DNA from: Hydrogenophaga intermedia
Lineage (GTDB): Bacteria; Pseudomonadota; Gammaproteobacteria; Burkholderiales; Burkholderiaceae_C
NCBI RefSeq assembly: GCF_000723405.1
Contig: NZ_CCAE010000002.1
Location: 62,001 to 126,000 of the forward strand
Length of the DNA: 64,000 nucleotides
Direction: 5' to 3'
Shown here: positions 8,458-18,707 of the stretch, piece after piece
Position numbering within the stretch: the stretch's first letter is position 1
Layout of the letters: each line of letters begins with the position of its first letter
Translations under genes and position numbers: made by a program
Notes under the pieces: generated by a model
The model's input: the letters and a program-made list of their open reading frames with translations, nothing else
The model's database searches: none
What the model was told of the DNA's origin: nothing

Positions 8458-9306
8458 TCAGGCGTAGCGCTTGTTCCGCAGGTTGTTCTTCATCTCGCGC
8501 AACAGCGGCTGCAGCTTGGCGCCACCGATGCGCAGCGCCAGGCAGGTGGCCATGATGTCGATCACCATCAGGTGCATCAGGCGCGAGGTCATGGGGCTGT
8601 AGCGGTCGTAGCCTTCGGGGTGGTCGGCAGACAGGTGGATGTGCCCCGCCTGCGCCAGCGGTGAGCCGCTGGTGGTGACGGTGATCACCGTCGCGCCGTG
8701 GCGACGCGCGATGTCGGCGGCGTCCATGAGGTCGCGCGTGCGGCCGGAGTTCGACACGATCACCAGGCAGTCGCCCGGGCTCAGCAGCGACGCGCCCATT
8801 ACCTGCATGTGACCGTCGCTGTAGGCCACGGCGTTGATGCCCAGTCGGAAGAACTTGTGCTGCGCGTCCTGCGCCACGATGCCGGAGTTGCCGGCGCCAT
8901 AGAACTCGATGCGGCCCTTGCCCTTCCACGTCGCCATGAGCGCGTCCACCGCGCGCTCGATCGCGTGGTGGGAGGCGTCGTTGCGGTACTTGAGGAAGGC
9001 GGCCACGGTGTTGTCGATCAGCTTGACCATCACGTCGCTGGTCTTGTCGTCGGCGTCCACGCTGCGGTGGATGAAGGGCACTCCCTCGCTCACCGTGCCC
9101 GCCAGCTTGAGCTTGAAGTCCGACAGCCCGTCGTAGCCCATGCTGCGGCAAAAGCGCACCACCGTGGGCTTGCTCACGTGAGCGCGCTCGGCGAGCTCGC
9201 TCACCGGCAGGCCCGCGAAGCTGCGCGGATCCTGCAGCACGAGCTTGGCCACGCGCTGTTCGGCCGGGGCGAGCGAGGGCAGCGAGGCCTTGATGCGGTC
9301 GAGCAT
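8458..9306 (-). CDS. MurR/RpiR family transcriptional regulator (HexR-like)
   Basis: 282-residue sugar-phosphate-responsive regulator. An N-terminal RpiR helix-turn-helix (about residues 1-77, including VSELAERAHVSKPTVVRFCRSMGY) is followed by a SIS domain (about 125-260, including GAGNSGIVAQDA and IVSNSGRT) that in this family binds phosphosugars. It is divergent from transaldolase, with a 63-base shared promoter region. That fits HexR, which controls central sugar metabolism, better than MurR, but the assignment is by context. It also ends next to the peptide importer, so a role there cannot be excluded. Confidence 0.88.
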   Translation of the reverse strand: MLDRIKASLPSLAPAEQRVAKLVLQDPRSFAGLPVSELAERAHVSKPTVVRFCRSMGYDGLSDFKLKLAGTVSEGVPFIHRSVDADDKTSDVMVKLIDNTVAAFLKYRNDASHHAIERAVDALMATWKGKGRIEFYGAGNSGIVAQDAQHKFFRLGINAVAYSDGHMQVMGASLLSPGDCLVIVSNSGRTRDLMDAADIARRHGATVITVTTSGSPLAQAGHIHLSADHPEGYDRYSPMTSRLMHLMVIDIMATCLALRIGGAKLQPLLREMKNNLRNKRYA

Positions 9307-9333
9307 GGCGTGTTACCCAGTGGTCCGAAGGAC

Positions 9334-9348
9334 TGAAATTTTATTGCC
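9334..9348. promoter_or_regulatory. Possible HexR-type operator between regulator and tal
   Basis: TGAAATTTTATTGCC is the only AT-rich stretch in the 63-base divergent region. It matches the published gammaproteobacterial HexR consensus TGTAATWAAATTACA at about 10 of 15 positions. The dyad symmetry is imperfect (4 of 7), so this is a candidate only. Confidence 0.28.
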
Positions 9349-9369
9349 ACCGGAGGCGATAATCCGGCC

Positions 9370-10311
9370 ATGAACCAGCTCGACGCCCTCAAACAGTTCA
9401 CCACCGTGGTCGCCGACACCGGCGACTTCAAGCAACTGGCGGCCTACGCCCCCCAGGATGCCACCACCAATCCCTCGCTCATCCTGAAAGCGGTGCAGAA
9501 GCCCGAGTACGCGCCGCTGCTGGCCGAGGCCATCGCGCAGCATGGGGTGGCCGACAAGGTGGAGCTGATGAACCGACTGCTGGTGCGCTTCGGGGTCGAG
9601 ATCCTGCAACTCATCCCCGGGCGCGTGTCCACCGAGGTCGATGCGCGCCTGAGCTTCGACACAGAGGCCACGCTGGCGCGCGCGCGCCGGCTGATCGCGC
9701 TGTACCGGGCCGAGGGCGTGGACAGCGACCGAGTCCTGATCAAGATCGCGGCCACGTGGGAGGGCATCCGCGCGGCCGAGCAACTGGAGCGCGAGGGCGT
9801 CCACTGCAACCTCACCCTGCTGTTCTCCTTTCCCCAGGCCGTGGCCTGCGGCCAGGCCGGCGTGCGCCTCATCTCCCCCTTCGTGGGCCGCATCTACGAC
9901 TGGTACAAGAAGCAGGCCGGCGCTCAATGGGACGAGACCGCCAACGCCGAGGCCAATGATCCTGGCGTGCGTTCCGTGCGGCGGATCTTCGAGTTCTACA
10001 AGCGCCATGGCATCGCCACCGAGGTGATGGGTGCGAGCTTCCGCAACGTGGGCCAGATCACCGCGCTCGCGGGCTGCGACCTGCTCACCATCAGTCCCGA
10101 GCTGCTGGCCCAATTGGCGGCGAGCGAGGCGCCGCTGTCGCGTGCGCTTGATGCCCAGGCCGCCAAAGGCCTGGACATTGCGCCGGTGCGGTACGACGAG
10201 GCGGGGTTCCGCTACGCGCTGAACGAGGACGCCATGGCCACCGAGAAGCTCGCCGAAGGCATCCGTGCCTTTGCGGCCGACACGGTCAAGCTTGAAGCGC
10301 TGATGGTTTGA
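9370..10311 (+). CDS. tal: Transaldolase
   Basis: Transfers a dihydroxyacetone unit from sedoheptulose 7-phosphate to glyceraldehyde 3-phosphate in the non-oxidative pentose phosphate pathway. 313 residues, the TalB-type length. Visible motifs: DATTNPSLI near residue 35 and the Schiff-base lysine in [12 protein letters not shown] near 130; [14 protein letters not shown] and [10 protein letters not shown] follow. It is alone on its strand, ending at a strong terminator shared with groEL. The divergent RpiR-type regulator suggests control by sugar phosphates. Confidence 0.96.
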   Translation: MNQLDALKQFTTVVADTGDFKQLAAYAPQDATTNPSLILKAVQKPEYAPLLAEAIAQHGVADKVELMNRLLVRFGVEILQLIPGRVSTEVDARLSFDTEATLARARRLIALYRAEGVDSDRVLIKIAATWEGIRAAEQLEREGVHCNLTLLFSFPQAVACGQAGVRLISPFVGRIYDWYKKQAGAQWDETANAEANDPGVRSVRRIFEFYKRHGIATEVMGASFRNVGQITALAGCDLLTISPELLAQLAASEAPLSRALDAQAAKGLDIAPVRYDEAGFRYALNEDAMATEKLAEGIRAFAADTVKLEALMV

Positions 10312-10340
10312 AGCCTGCGGGCGGCGAACGCCATAAATTA

Positions 10341-10372
10341 AAAAGCCCCGCGATTGCTCGCGGGGCTTTTTT
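10341..10372. terminator. Bidirectional terminator between tal and groEL
   Basis: AAAAGCCCCGCGA (10341-10353) and TCGCGGGGCTTTT (10358-10370) pair perfectly around a TTGC loop. There is a T-run on either strand, so it can end both the tal and groESL transcripts. Confidence 0.92.
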
Positions 10373-10417
10373 GTTGGCGCGCGGGAAGCGCCGGAGCGCT
10401 TCCACAGGCCAAGGGTT

Positions 10418-12085
<1,668 letters not shown>

Positions 12086-12096
12086 TCAGGGGGGAT

Positions 12097-12387
12097 TTAC
12101 TTCACGACGACCGCGAACAGGTCGTCTTCCTTCATGACGAGCAACTCGTCGCCATCGACCTTGACGGTCTGGCCGCTGTACTTGCCGAACAGGACGCGGT
12201 CGCCGACCTTGACGGTCAGTGCCTTGATCTCGCCCTTGTCGTTGGTCTTGCCCGGGCCCACGGCCAGGACTTCGCCCTGGTCGGGTTTCTCGGCAGCGGC
12301 ATCGGGGATGACGATGCCCGAGGCGGTTTTGGTTTCGCTGTCCACGCGCTTGACGATCACGCGGTCGCCGAGAGGCTGAAGTTTCAT
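12097..12387 (-). CDS. groS: Co-chaperonin GroES
   Basis: 10-kDa cap of the GroEL chamber, 96 residues, beginning [16 protein letters not shown]. The mobile loop is [11 protein letters not shown] (about residues 20-32) and [10 protein letters not shown] closes the barrel. First gene of the groESL operon; its leader contains the CIRCE operator. Confidence 0.98.
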   Translation of the reverse strand: MKLQPLGDRVIVKRVDSETKTASGIVIPDAAAEKPDQGEVLAVGPGKTNDKGEIKALTVKVGDRVLFGKYSGQTVKVDGDELLVMKEDDLFAVVVK

Positions 12388-12459
12388 TGCATCTCCTGAA
12401 TGGAAAAGGGGCTAGGAAAAGGGGGGCCACGGCACTGAGCCGGGGCACGGGCGCGGATG

Positions 12460-12486
12460 TTAGCACTCAGCGCCAGCGAGTGCTAA
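12460..12486. promoter_or_regulatory. CIRCE operator (HrcA binding site)
   Basis: TTAGCACTC (12460-12468), nine-base spacer, GAGTGCTAA (12478-12486): an exact match to the CIRCE consensus. It is 73 bases upstream of groES and overlaps the edge of the predicted -10, so HrcA would block transcription when stress is absent. Confidence 0.97.
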
Positions 12487-12515
12487 TGGTGGAGGCCGGG
12501 TCCGGGGTTTTCAAG
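12486..12515 (-). promoter_or_regulatory. groESL promoter, possibly sigma-32 and sigma-70 overlapping
   Basis: On the minus strand CTTGAAA (12509-12515) is followed after 17 bases by CACCAT (12486-12491), inside CCACCATTA. CTTGAAA matches the sigma-32 -35 element, and the spacing also suits the housekeeping factor. It is placed directly in front of CIRCE. Confidence 0.6.
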
Positions 12516-12536
12516 GCGGCGCCACATGGACGCCTC

Positions 12537-13301
12537 TCAAAAATGCGCCAGGTAGCCGCCGTCCACCGCCACCACCTGGCCGGTGACGTAGCTGGCGGCG
12601 TCCGAGGCCAGGAACACCGCGGCAGCGGCGATTTCCTCGGGTCGGCCCCAGCGGCCGATGGACGTGCGCCGCTGCAGCCAGTCGGCCACGCCGGGGTCGT
12701 CCACCATGGCCGCGTTGGTTTCCGTGGCGAAGTAGCCCGGCGCAATGGCGTTGACCGTGATGCCGTGCGGCCCCAGCTCGGCCGCCAGCGCGCGGGTCAT
12801 GGCCTCCAGGCCGCCCTTGCTGGTGGTGTAGGCCGCATCGCCGGCCCGCGCCAGCGGGCCGGCGATGGAGGTGATGTTGATCAGCCGGCCGTGGCCCTGA
12901 CGCCGCATGGGCTCGCTGGCCTCGCGGCAGAGGTGCCAGGCGGCCACCAGGTTGGTTTCCAGCATCTCGCGCAGCGCCTGGGCGGGCAGGGCCTGCAGCG
13001 GTTCACGGCGGCGCTGGCCCACGGTGTTGACCACGATGTCGAGTCGGCTGCCCTCGGCCAGCACGCGGGTGATGGCGGCGCTGGTGGCGGCATGGTCGGT
13101 CACGTCGAAAGGCAGCGGGCGGGCATTCGGGCCGATGGTCTCGGCCACGGCTTGCAGGGCGGCTTCGTCGCGGCCACCGAGCCAGACGCGCGCACCGTGA
13201 GCGGCCAGGCCCTGGGCGATGGCCCGGCCCAGGCCGCGCGCCGCGCCGGTGACGAGGGCGGTGCGCGCCCCGAGATCGAACAGGGTGGCGGGGGAGGGCA
13301 T
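12537..13301 (-). CDS. SDR family NAD(P)-dependent oxidoreductase
   Basis: Classical short-chain dehydrogenase/reductase, 254 residues. The cofactor motif TGAARGLG is near residue 20, NTVG in place of NNAG near 91, a catalytic Ser in NITSIAG near 145, the YTTSK tetrad segment near 157, and the C-terminal YVTGQVVAVDGGY. The layout resembles gluconate 5-dehydrogenase and 3-oxoacyl-ACP reductase-like SDRs, and the substrate is not deducible. It lies 44 bases behind the histidine kinase on the same strand, so they may share a transcript. Confidence 0.88.
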   Translation of the reverse strand: MPSPATLFDLGARTALVTGAARGLGRAIAQGLAAHGARVWLGGRDEAALQAVAETIGPNARPLPFDVTDHAATSAAITRVLAEGSRLDIVVNTVGQRRREPLQALPAQALREMLETNLVAAWHLCREASEPMRRQGHGRLINITSIAGPLARAGDAAYTTSKGGLEAMTRALAAELGPHGITVNAIAPGYFATETNAAMVDDPGVADWLQRRTSIGRWGRPEEIAAAAVFLASDAASYVTGQVVAVDGGYLAHF

Positions 13302-13345
13302 GGCCGGGGATTATCCCGGCCCACCACGGTGGGCCAGTGCCGCGC

Positions 13346-15364
13346 TCAGGCCGCCAGCGCGGCCATGGCCGAGGCGGTGAACTCGGGCGCGTGCTCCGGG
13401 CCGTCAAAGGGCAGCGTGAAATAGAAGGTGCAGCCGCGGCCCGGCGCGGTTTCGCACCAGATACGGCCTTCGTGGCGTTCGATGATGCGCTGCGTCAGTG
13501 CCAGGCCGGTGCCGTTGCCCTCGAAATCCATCGAATGGTGCTGGCGCTGGAACATGACGAACAGGTTGTGTGCCTTCTCCAGGTCGAAGCCCGCGCCGTT
13601 GTCGCTGACGTAGAACATGTGCCCACCCACCGGGTTGACCTTGCACCCCACCTCGATGCGCGCCTTGGGGTGCTTGCGCGTGTACTTCACGGCGTTGTCG
13701 AGCAGGTTGCCCCACGCCTGGGCCAGCAGCATGGCGTCGCCGCGCACCATAGGCAGATCGGGCTCGATGACCCACTCGATCTGGCGCTGCGCGTTTTCCT
13801 GGCGCAGGTGGGCGATGACGCCATGCAGCAGCGGGCTCAGCGGCACGGGCTGCGACTCCACCGATACGCGGCCAAGCCGCGCGTACTCCAGCAGGCCCTC
13901 GATCATCTGGCTCATGCGCTTGGTCGATTTGCCGATGGACTGCAAGCACTGCTGGACCATGGCGTCCTCCGACTCACCGAGCTGCTCGTTGAGCAGGCCG
14001 GTGAAGCTGGAGATGTGGCGCAGCGGCGCGCGCAGGTCGTGCGAGACCATGTGCGAGAAGACGTCCAGGTCCTTGTTCGCGGCCACCAACTGGCGCGTGC
14101 GCTCGGCCACGCGCTTTTCCAACTCCCGATTGAGGTCGTTCATCACGTCTTCAAGGTTCTTGGCCGCGGTCATGTCGCGCGTGATGCACGAGAGGCCGCG
14201 CAGCTCGCCCTGCTCGTTGCGCAGCGCGGTCACCACCGAGTGGGCCCAGAAGCGCGAGCCGTCCTCGCGCAGTCGCCAGCCGCGCGATTCCCACTGGCCG
14301 TGCGACTTGGCCAGGCGCAGCACCTGGGCGGGATCGACCTCGTCCTCGCCAGCGTTGTCACTGCTCATCAGCGCGGCAAAGCTCTGGCCCAGGATCTGTG
14401 GGCGCGCGTGGCCGTGCAGACGCTGCGCGCTTTCGGTCCATTCGGTGATGCGGCCGCCATCGTCGACGAAATAAATGCAGTAGTCCTGCAGCGCATCGAC
14501 CATGAGTCGATAGCGCTGCTCGCTGTCGTAGAGCTCGCTGGTGCGTTCGCGCACGCGGTCCTCGAGGTCGCGGTTGGCGTTGAGCACCAGTTCTTCGGTG
14601 CGGCGCCGCTCGCTGATGTCGTGCAGTTCGATGAAGATGCCCCGGACCTCCTCACCCTGCTGGTCGGGGATGTAGTGGATCTCGAAATAGCAGCGCTGCC
14701 CCCCGGCGTCCAGGCGCTCGGCTTCGAAGGTCTGGCGCTGGCCACTGAGAGCGGCCGCCACGCGCGGGAGGATCTCGGGCAGCACGTCGGGTCGGACCAC
14801 ATCGCTCAGGTGCGAGCCCACCATCTGATCGGGCCGCTTGCCGTAGCGTGCGGCGTGCGCCAGGTTGGCAAAGCGGCACACCAGGTCTTTGTCGTAGTAA
14901 GCGAGGCGCGCGGGGATGCGGTCGGTCACGCCGCGCAGCAAGGCTTCGGTGGGCGAGGCGACGGTGTCCGTGGGGGGCGAGGGTTCGGGGGCGGGCACCA
15001 CCAGGCTGCTGCTGTGCAGGAAATGGCCATCGGTGTCGAGTCTGGCCGACGAGGTCATGCGCGCCCGGAACACTCTGCCATCGGCACGGCGCAGGCTCAG
15101 GTCGAGTGTCTGGGTTTCACCGGTCTGGCGCAGCAGGTCCAGGTGCAGGCGAACCTGCTGCTGGCTGCCATGGTCGGCGGGCTCGAACACGTCCGCCAGG
15201 GCGTGGGCCGGTGCGTCGGCGTGGCCGAGCCAGTGCAGCAGCGTGCCATTGGCGCGCAGGCAGTGCAGCTCGGCGTCCAGTGCGATCAAGCCGCAGGGGG
15301 CATGGTCGAACAGGCCGTCAGCGCTGTCGCAGGCGGGGCCGGTGAGGGGCAGGTCGATCTCCAT
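13346..15364 (-). CDS. PAS domain-containing sensor histidine kinase
   Basis: 672-residue kinase with no receiver domain and no obvious transmembrane segments, so probably a cytoplasmic sensor. Three PAS-like domains are visible: about residues 15-125 (FDHAPCGLIALDAEL), 146-260 (LAYYDKDLVCRFANLAHAARYG) and 285-415 (YCIYFVDDGGRITEWTESAQRLHG). A short coiled coil leads to the HisKA box FSHMVSHDLRAPLRHI, whose His takes the phosphate. The ATPase domain has NLLDNAVKYT, DNGAGF and GNGTGLAL. The start at 15364 (MEIDLPLTG, GGAG upstream) is preferred over a longer open frame that runs back into metK. No response regulator is adjacent. Confidence 0.88.
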   Translation of the reverse strand: MEIDLPLTGPACDSADGLFDHAPCGLIALDAELHCLRANGTLLHWLGHADAPAHALADVFEPADHGSQQQVRLHLDLLRQTGETQTLDLSLRRADGRVFRARMTSSARLDTDGHFLHSSSLVVPAPEPSPPTDTVASPTEALLRGVTDRIPARLAYYDKDLVCRFANLAHAARYGKRPDQMVGSHLSDVVRPDVLPEILPRVAAALSGQRQTFEAERLDAGGQRCYFEIHYIPDQQGEEVRGIFIELHDISERRRTEELVLNANRDLEDRVRERTSELYDSEQRYRLMVDALQDYCIYFVDDGGRITEWTESAQRLHGHARPQILGQSFAALMSSDNAGEDEVDPAQVLRLAKSHGQWESRGWRLREDGSRFWAHSVVTALRNEQGELRGLSCITRDMTAAKNLEDVMNDLNRELEKRVAERTRQLVAANKDLDVFSHMVSHDLRAPLRHISSFTGLLNEQLGESEDAMVQQCLQSIGKSTKRMSQMIEGLLEYARLGRVSVESQPVPLSPLLHGVIAHLRQENAQRQIEWVIEPDLPMVRGDAMLLAQAWGNLLDNAVKYTRKHPKARIEVGCKVNPVGGHMFYVSDNGAGFDLEKAHNLFVMFQRQHHSMDFEGNGTGLALTQRIIERHEGRIWCETAPGRGCTFYFTLPFDGPEHAPEFTASAMAALAA

Positions 15365-15485
15365 GGAGGCTCCGATACGGTTGACTCGGCGAAAGGGGTC
15401 CTTGCCGGTAGATATCGGATGCCAAACGGAAAAATTCAGCCAGTCCGCCCAGCAATAGCGGGGTGTTTCCAGCGCATTTCTCCAC

Positions 15486-15519
15486 GAAAAAGCCCCGCGG
15501 GCTCTCGCCGGCGGGGCTT
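15486..15519 (-). terminator. metK terminator
   Basis: On the minus strand AAGCCCCGC and GCGGGGCTT (15511-15519 and 15490-15498) form a 9-bp stem with a 12-nt loop followed by TTT. It lies 19 bases after the metK stop. Confidence 0.88.
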
Positions 15520-15537
15520 GGTGTGAAGCGTTTCGGC

Positions 15538-16722
15538 TTACTTCAGGCCGGCGGCGGCTCGCAGCGTGGCTGCCTTGTCGGTTTTTTCCCAGCTGAACTC
15601 CGGCTCTTCCCGGCCGAAGTGACCGTAGGCGGCGGTCTTGCCGTAGATCGGGCGCAGCAGGTCCAGCATCTGGATGATGCCTTTCGGGCGCAGGTCGAAA
15701 TGTTCCTGCACGAGTTGGGCGATTTGCTCGTCGGGGATGACGCCCGTGCCTTCGGTGTAGACCGTGATGTTCATGGGGCGCGCCACGCCGATGGCGTAGG
15801 CGACCTGGATCTGGCACTGACGAGCCAGGCCGGCCTTGACGATGTTCTTGGCCACGTAGCGCGCGGCGTAGGCGGCTGATCGGTCCACCTTGGACGGGTC
15901 CTTGCCGGAGAATGCGCCGCCGCCGTGCGGGCAGGCACCGCCGTAGGTGTCCACGATGATCTTGCGGCCGGTCAGGCCGCAGTCGCCCTGAGGACCGCCG
16001 ATGACGAAGCGGCCGGTGGGGTTGATCAGGTATTTGGTGTCCTTGAGCCACTCCTTGGGCAGCACCGGCTTGATGATCTCTTCGATGATGGCCTCGTTGA
16101 AGCTGGCCTTCATCTTGGTGGGCGACTCGCTCTGGTCGGGCGAGTGCTGGGTGGAGAGCACCACGGTGTCGATGCTGTGCGGCTTGCCATCGACGTAGCG
16201 CATGGTCACCTGGCTCTTGGCATCCGGGCGCAGGAAGGGCAGGCGGCCGTCCTTGCGCAACTGCGCCTGGCGCTCGACCAGACGGTGCGCGTAGTAGATG
16301 GGCGCCGGCATCAGCTCGGGCGTCTCGTCGCAGGCGTAGCCGAACATCAGGCCCTGGTCGCCGGCGCCGGTGTTCAGGTGGTCGTCGGAGGCGTGATCCA
16401 CGCCCTGGGCGATGTCGTTGGACTGCTTGTCGTAGCAGACCATGACCGCGCAGCCCTTGTAGTCGATGCCGTAGTCGGTGTTGTCGTAGCCGATGCGCTT
16501 GATGGTGTCGCGCGCGACCTGGATGTAGTCGACGTGGGCGTTGGTGGTGATCTCGCCGGCCAGCACCACGAGACCGGTGTTGGTCAGGGTCTCCGCGGCC
16601 ACGCGGCTGCGCGGGTCCTGTTCGAAGATCGCATCGAGGATGGCGTCGGAAATCTGGTCCGCCACCTTGTCGGGGTGGCCTTCGGACACGGATTCGGACG
16701 TGAAGAGGAAATCGCTCGCCAT
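15538..16722 (-). CDS. metK: S-adenosylmethionine synthetase
   Basis: Makes S-adenosylmethionine from methionine and ATP in the cytoplasm. 394 residues. Hallmarks: [20 protein letters not shown] at the N-terminus, the ATP-binding [12 protein letters not shown] near residue 125, and the glycine-rich loop [19 protein letters not shown] near 265. It is a single-gene unit with its own terminator; an upstream TAGAAT about 115 bases before the start may be the -10. No known SAM riboswitch class was recognised in the leader. Confidence 0.97.
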   Translation of the reverse strand: MASDFLFTSESVSEGHPDKVADQISDAILDAIFEQDPRSRVAAETLTNTGLVVLAGEITTNAHVDYIQVARDTIKRIGYDNTDYGIDYKGCAVMVCYDKQSNDIAQGVDHASDDHLNTGAGDQGLMFGYACDETPELMPAPIYYAHRLVERQAQLRKDGRLPFLRPDAKSQVTMRYVDGKPHSIDTVVLSTQHSPDQSESPTKMKASFNEAIIEEIIKPVLPKEWLKDTKYLINPTGRFVIGGPQGDCGLTGRKIIVDTYGGACPHGGGAFSGKDPSKVDRSAAYAARYVAKNIVKAGLARQCQIQVAYAIGVARPMNITVYTEGTGVIPDEQIAQLVQEHFDLRPKGIIQMLDLLRPIYGKTAAYGHFGREEPEFSWEKTDKAATLRAAAGLK

Positions 16723-16836
16723 TTAAACTCCTGAGGTTTGTCGGATCGGCGTTGCCGGTCTGTCAGAAGTCGGCGAACGCTTTAGCGGTATTTGTGAATC
16801 GCCCCGCAATCAGTTCATCAACTCGGCGATCCGGCG

Positions 16837-16842
16837 ATTCTA
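16837..16842 (-). promoter_or_regulatory. Candidate -10 element of metK
   Basis: TAGAAT on the minus strand, in the 148-base divergent gap between metK and the acyltransferase. No good -35 is visible at 17 bases. The same hexamer occurs before cyaY, the YadG-type gene and tatA. Confidence 0.4.
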
Positions 16843-16870
16843 GTGCAGCCGGTCGCGCTGGCACCCCTCC

Positions 16871-17701
16871 TTGGCCACGCTGATCCGTCTTTTCTTCACA
16901 CTCGGCAGCCGCTTGCCACTGCCCGTGCTGCACGGCGCGGGGCTGCTGCTGGGCTGGCTGAGCTTCCTGCTGTCGCCGCGCTACCGGCGGCGCCTGATGG
17001 CCAACGCCCGCCAGGCCGGTATGCCGGCCGGCGTGGCCTGGCGGTCGGTGGCCGAGGCGGGCAAACTCGTGACCGAACTGCCGCGACTCTGGCTGGGCGC
17101 GCCGGTACCGGTGCGCTGGAACGGCGTCGAGCACATCGAGATCGCGATGGCCGCCGGGCGCGGGCTGCTGTTCCTCACGCCGCACCTGGGCTGTTTCGAG
17201 ATCACCGCCCAGGCCTATGCCGCCCGCTTCGGCGCCGATCGACCCATGACAGTGCTGTTCCGCCCCGCGCGACAGCCCTGGCTGCGCGAGCTGGTGGACC
17301 ATTCGCGCGAGCGGCCAGGCCTGCGCACGGCACCCACCACGCTGTCGGGCGTGCGCCAACTGGTGCAGGCGCTCAAGTCGGGCGAAGCCGTGGGGCTGCT
17401 GCCCGATCAGGTGCCGCCCAGGGGCCTGGGCGTCTGGGCGCCGTTCTTCGGGCGCGACGCCTACACCATGACCCTGTCGGCCCGCCTGGCGCGCTCGGCC
17501 GACACCCAGGTGCTGCTGAGCTGGGGCGAGCGCCTGCCCTGGGGCCAGGGCTACGTGGTGCACGTGCGCCCGCTGGCCGAACCGCTGCCGGCCGATCCCC
17601 TGGCGGCGGCTTGCGCCGTCAACGCGGCCATGGAATCCCTGGTGCGAGAATCGCCCGCCCAGTACCTGTGGTCGTACGACCGCTACAAGCAGCCGCGCTG
17701 A
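16871..17701 (+). CDS. LpxL/HtrB-type lysophospholipid or lipid A acyltransferase, first paralogue
   Basis: 276-residue inner-membrane-associated acyltransferase starting at TTG 16871 (MATLIRLFFTLGSRLPL), with an N-terminal hydrophobic anchor at about residues 5-35. The family active-site motif is TPHLGCFE, His105 and Glu110, so HX4E rather than HX4D. LLPDQVPPRGLGVWAPFFGRDAY matches the downstream conserved block of lauroyl/myristoyl transferases. Its stop overlaps the start of a second paralogue (TGATG). The exact acceptor, Kdo2-lipid IVA or another lysophospholipid, is not determined. Confidence 0.87.
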   Translation: MATLIRLFFTLGSRLPLPVLHGAGLLLGWLSFLLSPRYRRRLMANARQAGMPAGVAWRSVAEAGKLVTELPRLWLGAPVPVRWNGVEHIEIAMAAGRGLLFLTPHLGCFEITAQAYAARFGADRPMTVLFRPARQPWLRELVDHSRERPGLRTAPTTLSGVRQLVQALKSGEAVGLLPDQVPPRGLGVWAPFFGRDAYTMTLSARLARSADTQVLLSWGERLPWGQGYVVHVRPLAEPLPADPLAAACAVNAAMESLVRESPAQYLWSYDRYKQPR

Positions 17702-18624
17702 TGCCGTCTTCCACCCCGTCCCCCGCGCCAGACACCGCGCCGCAGGCCCGCCTGAGCAACCGGCTGGGGTTGGGCGTCATGCGCCTGCTGGCGCGCCTGC
17801 CCCTGTCGTGGGTACGCGCCCTGGGCTGGGCGCTGGGCAGCGTGCTGCATGCGGTCGCCGCGCGCCGCCGCCGGATCGCGCGCACCAACTGGGCGGCCTG
17901 CTTCCCCGATCACTCCGAGGCCGAGCGCGACGCCGCCATCCGGCGCCATTTCGTCTATTTCGCCCAGGCCTGGCTGGACCGCAGCTGGCTCTGGGAGGCG
18001 CCGGGCCATGTGGTCAGGCACCGCCTGTTGCTGCGCGGCGACCTGGACGCCCTGGAAGGCCAGTCACCCACGGTGATCTTCGCGCCGCATTTCGTGGGCA
18101 TGGACGCCGGCTGGACGGCGCTGACCGCGCACCTTTCGCGCCGCTTCTGCGGCCTGTACGCCGAGCAGCTCAACGCCGACGTGGACCGCTGGATGGCCGA
18201 GGGCCGACAGCGCTTCGGCAACCCGCACGTGGTGGGCAAGCGCCAGGGCCTGCGCGCACTGGCCACCGCCCTGCGCGAGGGCCTGCCGCTGTACCTGCTG
18301 CCCGACATGGACCATGGCGAGCGCGACGCGGTCTTCGTGCCGTTTTTCGGTGTGCCGGCGGCCACGCTCACGTCGCTGCCGCGGCTGGCGCGTCTGGGTG
18401 GCGCCCAGGTGGTGCCGGTGACGGCGCGGCTGGTGCCCGACGGCTACGAGGTCACGGTGCACTCCCCCTGGCTGGACTACCCCACGGGCGACGTGACCGC
18501 CGATACCGCCGAGATGAACCGCCGGCTGGAGGCATTCATCGCCGACATGCCCGAGCAGTACTACTGGGTGCACAAGCGCTTCAAGACGCGCCCGCCGGGG
18601 GCGCCGCCTTTTTATTTGATGTGA
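17701..18624 (+). CDS. LpxL/HtrB-type acyltransferase, second paralogue
   Basis: 307 residues. The catalytic motif is APHFVGMD (His130, Asp135, HX4D), followed by the conserved LYLLPDMDHGERDAVFVPFFG, where transferases of this family bind the acyl donor. A hydrophobic stretch at about 22-50 would anchor it to the membrane. Overlap with the upstream paralogue shows they are co-translated, so they likely add the two secondary acyl chains of lipid A in succession (inference). The C-terminal HKRFKTRPPG resembles the final block of LpxL and LpxM. Confidence 0.88.
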   Translation: MPSSTPSPAPDTAPQARLSNRLGLGVMRLLARLPLSWVRALGWALGSVLHAVAARRRRIARTNWAACFPDHSEAERDAAIRRHFVYFAQAWLDRSWLWEAPGHVVRHRLLLRGDLDALEGQSPTVIFAPHFVGMDAGWTALTAHLSRRFCGLYAEQLNADVDRWMAEGRQRFGNPHVVGKRQGLRALATALREGLPLYLLPDMDHGERDAVFVPFFGVPAATLTSLPRLARLGGAQVVPVTARLVPDGYEVTVHSPWLDYPTGDVTADTAEMNRRLEAFIADMPEQYYWVHKRFKTRPPGAPPFYLM

Positions 18625-18707
18625 CCACCCCCGCCGCGCTTTGCGCGACCCCCTCAAGGGGGCGACACCTGCGGCCCGGCAAAGCCGGTTCCGCGGTGTC
18701 TCCGGGT
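18622..18707 (+). repeat. Three-hairpin intergenic repeat, copy R2
   Basis: Fills the gap between the convergent acyltransferase and engB genes. Hairpin 1 is CGCGC-TTT-GCGCG (18635-18647), hairpin 2 CCCCC-TCAA-GGGGG (18649-18662), hairpin 3 ACACC/GGTGT, GCGG/CCGC and CCGGC-AAA-GCCGG (18665-18699). Bulges C and TT are at the same places as in R1, while hairpin 1 and the outer part of hairpin 3 differ in sequence and remain paired. It may serve as the terminator here. Confidence 0.72.

Noticed and set aside
13346-16051. Extension of the histidine kinase frame by 229 codons into metK
   Set aside because: The added part is antisense-frame material of metK and low in domain content; the start at 15364 has an RBS and a normal N-terminus.
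16723-16870. SAM or SAH riboswitch upstream of metK
   Set aside because: I found no arrangement of conserved riboswitch segments; only a short leader and a TAGAAT were visible.
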